From: Chitinophagaceae bacterium
GTDB lineage: Bacteria; Bacteroidota; Bacteroidia; Chitinophagales; Chitinophagaceae
DNA length: 64,000 nucleotides
Assembly: GCA_024643645.1 (NCBI GenBank)
Contig: JAHEMN010000002.1
Span: forward strand, 1 to 64,000
Reading direction: 5' to 3'
This document shows, piece by piece, positions 29,489 to 39,113 of this stretch. The notes under the pieces are model-generated. The model was not told where the DNA came from and ran no database searches. It saw only the letters and a program-made list of their open reading frames with translations. Position numbers and translations under genes: made by a program. Each line of letters starts with the position of its first letter. Position 1 is the stretch's first letter.

Positions 29489-30931
29489 ATGTCATCGATT
29501 TTGTTTGAATTCGCTTCCATTGAGCAATACCATGCACAATTACAGGAAGGAAATGTAACCTGCTTGCAAATTGCAGAGCATTATCTGAATCGTATTGAAG
29601 AAACTAAACATCTCAATGCATTTATTGAAGTGTATAGAGATGAAGTTTTACAGCAAGCAAAATCTTTAGATGAAAAAAGAAAGTCTGGTAAACCTATCGG
29701 TAAGCTGCATGGCGTTATAATTGGCTTGAAAGATGTAATCTGTTACAAAGACCATACAGTTTCAGCAGCTTCAAAGATCCTTAAGAACTTTACTTCAATT
29801 TATTCTGCTACTGCTGTAGAAAGATTACTGGCAGAAGATGCTATAATAATCGGCAATTTGAATTGTGATGAATTTGCCATGGGTTCAACAAATGAAAACT
29901 CGGCATATGGCAAAGTGCTGAATGCATTGGATGAAACAAAAGTACCGGGAGGTTCTTCAGGCGGCTCTGCAGTGGCTGTACAAGCTGGCTGCTGTATGGT
30001 TTCACTGGGAAGTGATACCGGCGGTTCTGTTCGTCAACCCGCAGATTTTTGTGGTATCATAGGACTGAAGCCTACTTATGGAAGAATTTCCAGATACGGA
30101 CTTATTGCGTATGCTTCTTCTTTTGATCAAATAGGGATTTTTGGTAAATGTATTCCTGATGTTGCCTTGTTATTAGAGGTTATGTCGGGCGCCGATGAAT
30201 TTGATAGTACCGTTTCTCATCAGGAAGTACCGGCTTATTCAAAACAACTTCAATCAGACAAAAAATACCGGATTGCTTATTTCGAAGAAGCATTAACTCA
30301 TCCCGGACTGGATCCGGAAATTGGTTCAACCATTAAAAATAAAATTGAAGAATTGAAGCAGGATGGTCACACCATCGAACCTGTTTCTTTTAATCTCCTG
30401 AATTATGTTGTTCCTGCATATTATGTGTTAACCACAGCTGAGGCATCTTCAAATCTTTCCCGGTTTGATGGCATTAAATATGGCTATCGCTCCGATGCCC
30501 CCGGAATTGAATTAACAGAATTTTATAAGCAGAGCAGATCTGCTGGTTTTGGTAAAGAAGTAAAGCGAAGGATCATGCTTGGAACATTTGTTTTAAGTGC
30601 CGGATACTATGATGCATACTTTACCAGGGCTCAAAAAGTAAGAAAATTACTAAATGACCAGATAGAACTGGTTTTCAAAGACTTCGACTTTATTATTCTT
30701 CCCACCTCCCCTGTTACAGCCTTCAAAGCCGGCGAAAAAATGGACGACCCTATCGCCATGTATCTTGCAGATATTTACACAGTTATGGCCAATCTGGCAG
30801 GAATTCCAGCCATTTCAATTCCACTATTCAAACATAGCAACAATATGCCCTTTGGCCTCCAATTGATGGCAAACCGGTTTAATGAAGTATCTTTGCTGCG
30901 AATTTCAAACCTGCTTTTAGTAGGAAATTGA
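29489..30931 (+). CDS. gatA: Asp-tRNA(Asn)/Glu-tRNA(Gln) amidotransferase subunit A
   Basis: Amidase signature VPGGSSGGSAVAVQAGCCMVSLGSDTGGSVRQPADFCG. Confidence 0.93.
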   Translation: MSSILFEFASIEQYHAQLQEGNVTCLQIAEHYLNRIEETKHLNAFIEVYRDEVLQQAKSLDEKRKSGKPIGKLHGVIIGLKDVICYKDHTVSAASKILKNFTSIYSATAVERLLAEDAIIIGNLNCDEFAMGSTNENSAYGKVLNALDETKVPGGSSGGSAVAVQAGCCMVSLGSDTGGSVRQPADFCGIIGLKPTYGRISRYGLIAYASSFDQIGIFGKCIPDVALLLEVMSGADEFDSTVSHQEVPAYSKQLQSDKKYRIAYFEEALTHPGLDPEIGSTIKNKIEELKQDGHTIEPVSFNLLNYVVPAYYVLTTAEASSNLSRFDGIKYGYRSDAPGIELTEFYKQSRSAGFGKEVKRRIMLGTFVLSAGYYDAYFTRAQKVRKLLNDQIELVFKDFDFIILPTSPVTAFKAGEKMDDPIAMYLADIYTVMANLAGIPAISIPLFKHSNNMPFGLQLMANRFNEVSLLRISNLLLVGN

Positions 30932-30957
30932 TTGTAAAACGTTAATAATCATACGGT

Positions 30958-32028
30958 TTGAGGAAATTGAAGCAAATATCGATACTTAGTATTTCAGGTT
31001 TTTTATTAGTTCAGGTTGCCAGATCTGCTGGCATTGATCAGGATATGAACAATAGATCAGTTTTTAATGATACCACGTTAAATAATGATTCCCTTGATCA
31101 AAATGCAACACTAAAAACAGATCCGAAAAAGGATTTTAAAAATCTTTTTACAACGGCAGTATTTGGTGATGGGATCAATAGTCCCAAATTAAATCCCATG
31201 GCAATAAGTTTTGTCGAAAAATATATTTCAAAAAACAAACGGGGTTTTATGAACATGAAGGATTGGGCCAAACCCAAATTCGACATGATGGATAAGGTTT
31301 TAAGTGAACATGGTTTACCTGTTGAACTGAAATATCTGGCAGTGATTGAGTCCGGTTTAAAATACAATGCAAAATCCTTTACAGGGGCCGTTGGGCCATG
31401 GGCATTTATGCCTGCAGCTGCAAGACAATATGGATTAAAAATGAGCCGGAATAATGATGAGCGGCTGGATTATTATAAAAGTACACATGCTGCAGCAAGA
31501 CTGTTGACAGATCTATATGAACAATATGGTGATTGGCTATTAGTAATTGCCGCCTATAATAGTGGGCCCGGTAATGTGAGCAAAGCAATCCGAAGAAGTG
31601 GAGGAAGTAAAGACTTCTGGACCATTCAACATTTTCTACCTAATGAAACAATGAATCATGTTAAGAAATTCATTGCTGTACATTACATTTTTGAAGGGGA
31701 AGGAGGAATCACTACAGTTACAAAAAGTGAATTGAAGGATCTCGTACTAAATGCGGGAAGTAATTTGAAAGAAGATGAATTAAACACTTCTACATCCTAC
31801 AAAATAACAGGTCGTTTCAGCGCTGCAATCATTAAAAAGTATGTAGACCTGGATCATACTACATTCAATCGTTACAATCCTAATTTCGATAACGAAATAG
31901 CATTGAACGGAACATACGAACTTCGTTTACCTACACAAAAGATGAACATCTTTGTTGCCAAGAGATATGAAATTCTGGATGAAAGTATCAAACTGCTTTT
32001 GAACCAGACTAATACCGGAACAAATTAA
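30958..32028 (+). CDS. Lytic transglycosylase (MltD/SLT-like), TTG start
   Basis: Signal peptide; AVIESGLKYNAKSFTGAVGPWAFMPAAARQYGL; IAAYNSGPGNVSKAI. Confidence 0.85.
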   Translation: MRKLKQISILSISGFLLVQVARSAGIDQDMNNRSVFNDTTLNNDSLDQNATLKTDPKKDFKNLFTTAVFGDGINSPKLNPMAISFVEKYISKNKRGFMNMKDWAKPKFDMMDKVLSEHGLPVELKYLAVIESGLKYNAKSFTGAVGPWAFMPAAARQYGLKMSRNNDERLDYYKSTHAAARLLTDLYEQYGDWLLVIAAYNSGPGNVSKAIRRSGGSKDFWTIQHFLPNETMNHVKKFIAVHYIFEGEGGITTVTKSELKDLVLNAGSNLKEDELNTSTSYKITGRFSAAIIKKYVDLDHTTFNRYNPNFDNEIALNGTYELRLPTQKMNIFVAKRYEILDESIKLLLNQTNTGTN

Positions 32029-32040
32029 TTCATATACTAT

Positions 32041-33333
32041 TTACTCCAAGACCTTTTTCATTGCATTTACTTTCATCAAACATTCTTCCCATTCTTTTTC
32101 CGGATCACTATAGAATGTAATTCCTGAACCTGCAGGAAATGATAAGTATCCTGATGTTTCATTAAATAAGATACTTCTTATCACTACATTAAAATCAAAA
32201 TTTCCTGAAGGATCAATATAACCAAGGGCACCGGAAAAAACTCCTCTTTTGGTAAGTTCAAATTCTTCTATCAACTCCATTACTCTCTTTTTTGGAGCCC
32301 CCGTCATAGAACCCATTGGAAAAGTTGCTTTAATTATTTCTGAAAATGAAATATCGTTTTTTAATTTGCCGCTCACCGTTGAGATCATCTGGTGTACCTG
32401 TGGAAAGGAATATATTCCATAAAGTTCGTCTACTACCACTGACCCTTCTTCACAGATCTTTGCAAGATCATTTCTTACAAGATCCACCACCATTACATTT
32501 TCTGACCTGTCTTTAGCACTATTGTATAATTCCTTTTTACTTAAATCATCTCTAGTATTGTCTCCATTTATTCGTATCGAGGTACCCTTTATAGGCTGTG
32601 ACAATATATTGTATCCCTCTTTTTTTAAATAACGTTCAGGACTGGCACAAATAAGCCACTGATCTTTCATCCTATATAATGCAGAAAAAGGATTAGGTGA
32701 AACCTCGCTTAAATTATTATAGATGTAAATTGGATCGATACTTGCATTGACAGAATAAAATTCCTGACAATAATTGATCTCGTAACAATCTCCCCGCAGG
32801 ATATGCTTTTTCAATTCATTTATTGCAGTTGTATATGCACTCTTTGAAAGCCTGCTTTGAATTGAATTTTTAATGGCGGACGAACTAGTAGTTGGTTCAA
32901 TTTGTATTTCAGCTATTTCATTGAATATTTGCAGTGGATCGTTTGCTTCGATGCAAATTGAATTTCCGGAAAGTTTAATCAATACTTCAGGCTCAAAGAA
33001 AAATAAATCAGGAAACTTTAATCCGTTTTCCTTTTTTGAAGATTGTTGTTCAATCTCATTTTTAAGATCATATCCAAGATGCCCAAATAACCAGGAGTTT
33101 TTATTATCAATAAATATTTGAAGCTGATCCAGCGATGATCCGGCCTGTAAACTTATATTTCTTTTTATTCCGGCTGCCAATAAACATTCTAATGAATTTG
33201 GCTTTATCTGGTATTGGTGGTTGTCCAAAAAACAAAAAGTGCTGAACTGTCTTGCCCAGTTCAGCACTTTCTTCTTCATTAGATCAAACTCACTGATATC
33301 AAAATTGCAATTAGTATTGGTAGTTTTATTCAA
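32041..33333 (-). CDS. pabB: Anthranilate/para-aminobenzoate synthase component I family (PabB-like)
   Basis: GDCYEINYCQEF, SQPIKGTSIR, SENVMVVDLVRNDLAKICEEGSVVV, GSMTGAPKKRVMELIE, YLSFPAGSGITFYSDPEKEWEE. Confidence 0.88.
   Translation of the reverse strand: MNKTTNTNCNFDISEFDLMKKKVLNWARQFSTFCFLDNHQYQIKPNSLECLLAAGIKRNISLQAGSSLDQLQIFIDNKNSWLFGHLGYDLKNEIEQQSSKKENGLKFPDLFFFEPEVLIKLSGNSICIEANDPLQIFNEIAEIQIEPTTSSSAIKNSIQSRLSKSAYTTAINELKKHILRGDCYEINYCQEFYSVNASIDPIYIYNNLSEVSPNPFSALYRMKDQWLICASPERYLKKEGYNILSQPIKGTSIRINGDNTRDDLSKKELYNSAKDRSENVMVVDLVRNDLAKICEEGSVVVDELYGIYSFPQVHQMISTVSGKLKNDISFSEIIKATFPMGSMTGAPKKRVMELIEEFELTKRGVFSGALGYIDPSGNFDFNVVIRSILFNETSGYLSFPAGSGITFYSDPEKEWEECLMKVNAMKKVLE
33221..33270 (-). 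terminator. Perfect 14-bp hairpin with T-rich tail inside pabB-like CDS
   Basis: Minus strand: aaagtgctgaactg-ggcaaga-cagttcagcacttt followed by ttgttttttgg; arms at 33236-33249 and 33257-33270. Confidence 0.6.
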
Positions 33334-33356
33334 ATTAGTTCAACACTGCTGTTCTA

Positions 33357-33779
33357 TTAAAAATCTTCATCGTCATCATCATCAAAATCATCTTTATCAT
33401 CAAACAGATCTTTAAACTCATCATCCAGTTTAAAATCATCATCATCTACCGCTTTTTTACCACCTCCGGATTTTTTACCCTTTGATGAAGGAGTATCAAA
33501 CTCTTCAAAGTCCGGATCCCATTCCTCTTCTTCCTCTTCGGGCTTTTCCCAATCATCTGCTTCATCATCTACATCATCATCGTCATCATCTTCCTTACCT
33601 TTTTTAGAAGACGAAGGTTTTTTCCCTTTTTTTGAAGGATTAATATCTTCATCATCCATCAACTCATCATCATCTTCTTCTTTTTCAGATTTTGATGAAC
33701 TTTTTTTGGGAGCTCCTTTAGATGAAGCAGGATTAGTTTTCCCGGAAGTCTTACTTCCTTTTTCTGGTTTAATTGACAT
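33357..33779 (-). CDS. Highly charged, low-complexity acidic/lysine-rich protein
   Basis: 140-aa ORF with poly-Asp/Glu blocks and SSKKGK segments, conventional start. Confidence 0.65.
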   Translation of the reverse strand: MSIKPEKGSKTSGKTNPASSKGAPKKSSSKSEKEEDDDELMDDEDINPSKKGKKPSSSKKGKEDDDDDDVDDEADDWEKPEEEEEEWDPDFEEFDTPSSKGKKSGGGKKAVDDDDFKLDDEFKDLFDDKDDFDDDDDEDF

Positions 33780-33874
33780 GGTATTTACAGGATTATAAGT
33801 GTAAAATTTCAGCGAAGTTTTTAATCCGCCAAATTTTTAGTTAGTTTTTTTTATTTTTTATCAAAAAGCAAAAA

Positions 33875-35140
33875 TTATTTCACTTCAACTATCTGTTCCC
33901 TTCCCGGCCCATTAGAAATATAATTAATATTTACGCCCAGGTAATTATTAATAAAGTTAATATAGTCTTTCATAGTTTCAGGTAAATCAGCATAAGAATT
34001 TATTGCACTGCTGTCTGAATTCCAACCAGAAAAATTCTTATATACCGGAATTGGTTTTGATCGCTCCATTTGAAAAGGAATTTCCCTGCTTTTATTTCCG
34101 TTCACATCATATTCAGTACAAACCTCTAATTCTTTAAAAGTATCTAATACATCTGCTTTAGTCATTACAATTTTGGTAACCCCATTGATCATGCATGCAA
34201 AATTCAACGCTACCAGATCGATCCAACCACATCTTCTAGGGCGACCGGTTGTAGCTCCAAATTCATTTCCGAGCTTTCGCAATTCTTCACCTGTTTCATT
34301 TTCCAGTTCAGTTGGAAACGGACCACTGCCTACCCGGGTACAATAAGCTTTTGTAATACCTATTACATCTTTTATTAGCTGAGGTGCAATTCCTAAGCCA
34401 CTACAGACACCTGCAGATGTTGTATTGGATGAAGTAACAAACGGGAATGTACCAAAATCAATATCCAACATGCTTCCCTGAGCACCTTCAGCAAGTATTT
34501 TCTTTCCGCTTCTGATCTTTTCATTTATAAAATACTCACCATTAACAATATTCAGTTCTTTTAAAAACTCCAATGTTTCAAAAAATTCATTTTCCCATGC
34601 AGTAATATCTTCTTCGAAATTGTAGTTATCCAATAATTGTTGATGCTTTGAACGTAATTTATTATAAGAATTTTTAAAATCCTTATCCAGTAAATCTCCA
34701 ACTCTCAAACCATTACGTCCTGTTTTATCCATATAAGTTGGTCCAATCCCTTTTAATGTTGAACCGATCTTTTCATTTCCTTTAGACAATTCAGCTGCTT
34801 TATCTAAAGCCCTGTGTGTTGGAAGAATGAGGTGTGTTCTTTGAGCAATAAAAAGATTCTTCTTTAGATCAACACCAAATGATGCAACTGTATCACACTC
34901 TTTTTTTAGTGTAACAGGATCAAGCACTACACCATTACCAATCAGATTTGTAATTCCTTCATGAAATATTCCTGAAGGAATTTGATGGAGAACAACTTTT
35001 TTATCTTTAACGTATAATGTATGTCCTGCATTAGGGCCACCCTGGAAACGGGCTACAACGGCATAATCTTTGGCAAAAAAATCAACAATTTTTCCTTTTC
35101 CTTCATCGCCCCACTGGAGGCCAAGTATTACATCTACCAT
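33875..35140 (-). CDS. purA: Adenylosuccinate synthetase
   Basis: VDVILGLQWGDEGKGKIVDFFA, GGPNAGHTLY, KGIGPTYMDKTGRNGLRVGDL, TTGRPRRCGW; start at internal Met 35140. Confidence 0.95.
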   Translation of the reverse strand: MVDVILGLQWGDEGKGKIVDFFAKDYAVVARFQGGPNAGHTLYVKDKKVVLHQIPSGIFHEGITNLIGNGVVLDPVTLKKECDTVASFGVDLKKNLFIAQRTHLILPTHRALDKAAELSKGNEKIGSTLKGIGPTYMDKTGRNGLRVGDLLDKDFKNSYNKLRSKHQQLLDNYNFEEDITAWENEFFETLEFLKELNIVNGEYFINEKIRSGKKILAEGAQGSMLDIDFGTFPFVTSSNTTSAGVCSGLGIAPQLIKDVIGITKAYCTRVGSGPFPTELENETGEELRKLGNEFGATTGRPRRCGWIDLVALNFACMINGVTKIVMTKADVLDTFKELEVCTEYDVNGNKSREIPFQMERSKPIPVYKNFSGWNSDSSAINSYADLPETMKDYINFINNYLGVNINYISNGPGREQIVEVK

Positions 35141-35275
35141 GCTGCTTTTATTATTTTCCCTTTTCTGATCTGAAAAGGAACTTGTATTGAAGCAAAAATA
35201 AGGGTTCATAAAAAAGCTACCGAATTAAATCCGATAGCTGTTAATAAGACATTTATTATGTTGATATTATTTTAA

Positions 35276-38200
35276 TTAACGAATTAAAGTAACGGTACCT
35301 TTTTTAGTAATTACCTTGTTATCATTTGCAACAACCTCAATCATCCAAACATATACTCCTGAAGGTTGTTTCACCCCTCCAAGATTACCATCCCAACCAT
35401 CATGTAATCTGTTAGTTGAGAATAATAATTGTCCCCATCGATTAAATACCCGGAAATAATTAAGCCCTTTTATACCAACTGGTATCGGTAAAAAACGGTC
35501 GTTTCTTCCATCTCCATTAGGAGAAAATGCTGTTGCCACATAAATTTCAGGTCCTTTATATACCCGTACAGTTACAAATCCTTCGCCTTTACAACCGGCA
35601 ATGGTTGAAGTTGTTACCCTGTATTGAACTACATCACCATTTGCACCAAGCGTTACAATCGGATCAGGAATTTTAGTATCACTTAAACCTGTTGCAGGTG
35701 TCCAGGTATAATTAATGACATCCGGATCATTTGGTATAGCCAATAACTGGAACTGATCACCACTGTAACCAATAGTATCGAAAGGAAAAGTTTTTACTTT
35801 AATTGGGGGAGTTACATCAATATAAATCTGATCAGTAACCAAAGATGCACAACCATTTATGTCTGATAAAATAGAAACAGTATATGTGATATCTTTTGTA
35901 GCAGATGAAACAGGGTTTGAAATTGTCGTGCTGCTCAGATAAGTGTCAGGTGACCACAAGTATTGTGTACCACCAGTTGCCTGCAGTTGATAGGTCTGTC
36001 CGAAACATATATATCCATCTGCACCTGCATTAGGGATCGGAGCTGGATTAACGTTTACTATTACCGTATCATTTGCACTACATCTTCCTAATGTAGCAGT
36101 TACAATATATTGGGTAGTGACTGTAGGATTAGCGACAGGATTTGCAATTGTAGTACTACTTAATGCATTAGCTGGAGTCCATGCATATTGGGTTGCATTT
36201 GAGGTTAAACTTAATTGTATTGAATTCCCTTCACAAATCGTTGGGTCTGTTTGAGGAGTCATTGTAAAATTACTTCCTAATAAAACCGTAGTTGGGAAAG
36301 AAGTTGTACAACCCAGGTTATCCCTTACTGTTATTGTAAAGTTACCCGGAGCAACATTAAAAATATTACTGCTTTGCCAGTTAGTACCACCATCAATAGA
36401 ATATTCATAACCTGTATTACCGCCAGTAGCAGTTACATCTATAATACCATCATTACCTCCATCACAACTTGCAGGACTGTTAGCCGAAGTTGCATTTAAT
36501 GCAACAGGTTCTGTTACAGAAACGGTTTGAGTAGTTATGCAATTGTTAGCATCCCTGATCGTAATAGTATAAGATCCGGCAGCTACATTAAAAATATTAT
36601 TACTCTGCCAGACAGTACCTCCATCGATCGAATACTCATAAGGTGATATACCACCGCCAGAGCTAATAGTAATAATGCCATTATTTTGGCCATTACAAAT
36701 AACCGGTACAAATGCTGAAGAAGCAGTCAACGGTGTAGGCTCAGATACCGAAATGGATAAACTTCCCACACATCCGTTACTCTCTCTGTAAAAAACAGTA
36801 TAATTTCCTGCTGCTAATCCATTAAATACATTACTACCCTGCCAACTGATTCCGTCCAATGAATATTCAAATGGTGCTGTACCGATAGTTGGTTGAGTAA
36901 CAATTATCGATCCTGTAGCTGAACCACTACATAATGCATCTGTTTTACTTGCAGTTGTAAATAGAGCAGCTCCGGATGGTATGGACACATTAATTGAATT
37001 CGTAACACATCCTATTCCATCTGTTACAACTATTGTGTGTGAACCTGTCATTAATCCTGTAAATGTATAAGGTGCTGTACCAGGAACAGCTGCAGCACCA
37101 TCAATAGAAAAAGTATAAGGCGCAACGCCTCCGTTAGGAGTAACTGTTATGGTTCCATTTGCTGCTCCACTACACGTAGTAGGTGCTGCTGAAGTAGTAG
37201 CTGTTAATGTTGGACCAGCCAGAACACTTTGAGTGATAGATCTTGTACAACCAAAATTATCAGTAATGATAATTGTATGACTTCCCGAAGAAACATTATT
37301 AAACGTATATGGACTTGCTCCACTCTGTACAGGTCCTCCATCTAATTGAAATGTAAATGGTGCTGTCCCTGCTGTTGCAGTAATGGTGATCGATCCGTTT
37401 GAAGCTGTTGGACATGTTGTTGCTGCACTTGTTGCATTAGCTGTAACGCCTGTACCAACTGCAACATTGACACTTATAGGATTAGAAGTACAACCTGAAC
37501 TAAGGTCAGTTACAATTACTGTATGTACACCAGGACTAACATTATTAAAAGTATATGGCAATACACCGGGCTGTGCTATACCGCCATCCAGTGTAAATGT
37601 ATATGGCCCTATTCCACCAGCTGTATTGATCGTTATCGCTCCATTATTTACACCGCTGCATGAACTTGCTGCCGAAGACGATGTAGCCGGAAGTGCCCCC
37701 GCTAAAGTAACTGTTACAGGAATAGTACGGGTACATAGTAAACTTGCATCTCTGACTTCCACATTGTATATACCGGCTGTTAAACCATTAAATACATTGC
37801 TGCTTTGCCATGTAACTCCATTCAAAGAATATTCATAAGGTGCTGTTCCACCTGTTACTCCTGTTATTGTTATTGAACCATTGCTTGATCCGCAAGATGC
37901 AGCTGCTGAAGAACCATTTCCGGTTAACCCTGCTGATCTGTTAACCCTAACTGTATCAGTTCCAAAAATCTCAACTGCAGGATCATCAAACTTTTCATAT
38001 ACAGACCGAATAACATATGATGTAATTGCGCCAACCGGAGAACAAACATTGGGAAATGATGCTTCAAGATTTCCATTTCCAACACTGGCAGTTGTACCGG
38101 TTGCTATAAGTGTTCCTCCTAGATCATATAATTCAACTCTCTTTAAAAGTGAAGTACCTGTTGAAGGAACAAATCGCCATGTTTCATTCATATTTACAGC

Positions 38201-38986
38201 TCCCCAGGTAGGACCTAATGCAGTTCTTCCCGGAGCCATCATTCCTTGCGTTTTTGTAAAATCCTGAATACCCACAATGGCCCTTCCTGAATTCCAGGAG
38301 GTGCAGGTTTGCTTACTCATAATATTTACTTCAATAATACCTGTAGATTCATATAGAATGATCTGATGTGTATTTTCAAACAATCCTGTACATGAAGAAC
38401 CAAATAATGGCACTTTATAAAAACTCAATATCCATCTGCGATGTGGTGCTACTCCCCAAACCTGGTATTGAATTCGTTGCGTTGGTTGCGCAACGTTAGG
38501 ATTAAGATCATGGTTGGGCCCCATAATTAAAGCTCTGTCATAAGCTGTGCTTGGCAAATCAGATCCTATCGACCAGTGTGCAAATAAGTTTGCTTTAGAG
38601 ATATCAAAACTTAAAAAACCGTTTGTACTTGCAATAAGTGAATTATATACAGTACCATAAAATGGAAAAGGGAATCCCATATTGATCACACTTGTATAAG
38701 TATCATCTACTGTAAGACCTGATGGGGTACCTGCCGGATCGTTTGGAGCAAGGTAAACAGGAAAGCAACCTGTAGCATTGGGTGAAATGCGATTTAAAGT
38801 ATATGTATTTGATAGTCGCTTAATATCGGGAATAATCCCTTTTAATGTAATACACAAACCAGGAGGACATCCCGGCACCAAAGTATCTCTGGAACAATTG
38901 AATGAAAAACTTTGTGCTTTAGAAACTTCAGAAAAAAACAGAAAAAAACTAATGTAAACACATAACCGAAGAATAAACCGCATCAT
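35276..38986 (-). CDS. Large secreted gliding-motility/T9SS-type protein: N-terminal unassigned domain, about 7 SprB-like repeats, PKD-like modules, CHU_C C-terminal domain
   Basis: Signal peptide; repeated SITITGVTGGTAPYEYSLNGVTWQSSNVFNGLTAGIYNVEVRD-type units; C-terminal VATAFSPNGDGRNDRFLPIPVGIKGLNYFRVFNRWGQLLF...GTVTLIR. Confidence 0.88.
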   Translation of the reverse strand: MMRFILRLCVYISFFLFFSEVSKAQSFSFNCSRDTLVPGCPPGLCITLKGIIPDIKRLSNTYTLNRISPNATGCFPVYLAPNDPAGTPSGLTVDDTYTSVINMGFPFPFYGTVYNSLIASTNGFLSFDISKANLFAHWSIGSDLPSTAYDRALIMGPNHDLNPNVAQPTQRIQYQVWGVAPHRRWILSFYKVPLFGSSCTGLFENTHQIILYESTGIIEVNIMSKQTCTSWNSGRAIVGIQDFTKTQGMMAPGRTALGPTWGAVNMNETWRFVPSTGTSLLKRVELYDLGGTLIATGTTASVGNGNLEASFPNVCSPVGAITSYVIRSVYEKFDDPAVEIFGTDTVRVNRSAGLTGNGSSAAASCGSSNGSITITGVTGGTAPYEYSLNGVTWQSSNVFNGLTAGIYNVEVRDASLLCTRTIPVTVTLAGALPATSSSAASSCSGVNNGAITINTAGGIGPYTFTLDGGIAQPGVLPYTFNNVSPGVHTVIVTDLSSGCTSNPISVNVAVGTGVTANATSAATTCPTASNGSITITATAGTAPFTFQLDGGPVQSGASPYTFNNVSSGSHTIIITDNFGCTRSITQSVLAGPTLTATTSAAPTTCSGAANGTITVTPNGGVAPYTFSIDGAAAVPGTAPYTFTGLMTGSHTIVVTDGIGCVTNSINVSIPSGAALFTTASKTDALCSGSATGSIIVTQPTIGTAPFEYSLDGISWQGSNVFNGLAAGNYTVFYRESNGCVGSLSISVSEPTPLTASSAFVPVICNGQNNGIITISSGGGISPYEYSIDGGTVWQSNNIFNVAAGSYTITIRDANNCITTQTVSVTEPVALNATSANSPASCDGGNDGIIDVTATGGNTGYEYSIDGGTNWQSSNIFNVAPGNFTITVRDNLGCTTSFPTTVLLGSNFTMTPQTDPTICEGNSIQLSLTSNATQYAWTPANALSSTTIANPVANPTVTTQYIVTATLGRCSANDTVIVNVNPAPIPNAGADGYICFGQTYQLQATGGTQYLWSPDTYLSSTTISNPVSSATKDITYTVSILSDINGCASLVTDQIYIDVTPPIKVKTFPFDTIGYSGDQFQLLAIPNDPDVINYTWTPATGLSDTKIPDPIVTLGANGDVVQYRVTTSTIAGCKGEGFVTVRVYKGPEIYVATAFSPNGDGRNDRFLPIPVGIKGLNYFRVFNRWGQLLFSTNRLHDGWDGNLGGVKQPSGVYVWMIEVVANDNKVITKKGTVTLIR
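36275..37920 (-). repeat. Tandem SprB-like repeat modules encoded in the CDS
   Basis: Seven units of roughly 76-80 aa recognisable by C..G...G.I......G...Y.YS.DGG..WQ...F......G...I.V.D...C. Confidence 0.75.
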
Positions 38987-39113
38987 AAAATTAAAAAAAT
39001 GATTTACTGGTGCTAGAACAGCCTAAAACCAACCCGTAAGATAGTAAATTAAAAGTTGAAATTCAAGGAAGTGACAGCTGATTTATAAAGCAAAATGATT
39101 GAAATCATGGAGT

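Noticed and set aside
36275-37920. CRISPR-like or non-coding tandem repeat
   Set aside because: The periodicity is protein-domain repetition (SprB modules) within one open frame; no short identical direct repeats with unique spacers.
37383-38267. Antisense plus-strand ORFs of 151 and 128 aa inside the large adhesin gene
   Set aside because: They mirror the biased composition of the SprB-repeat coding strand, have no domain character and no promoter; the minus-strand protein is clearly real.
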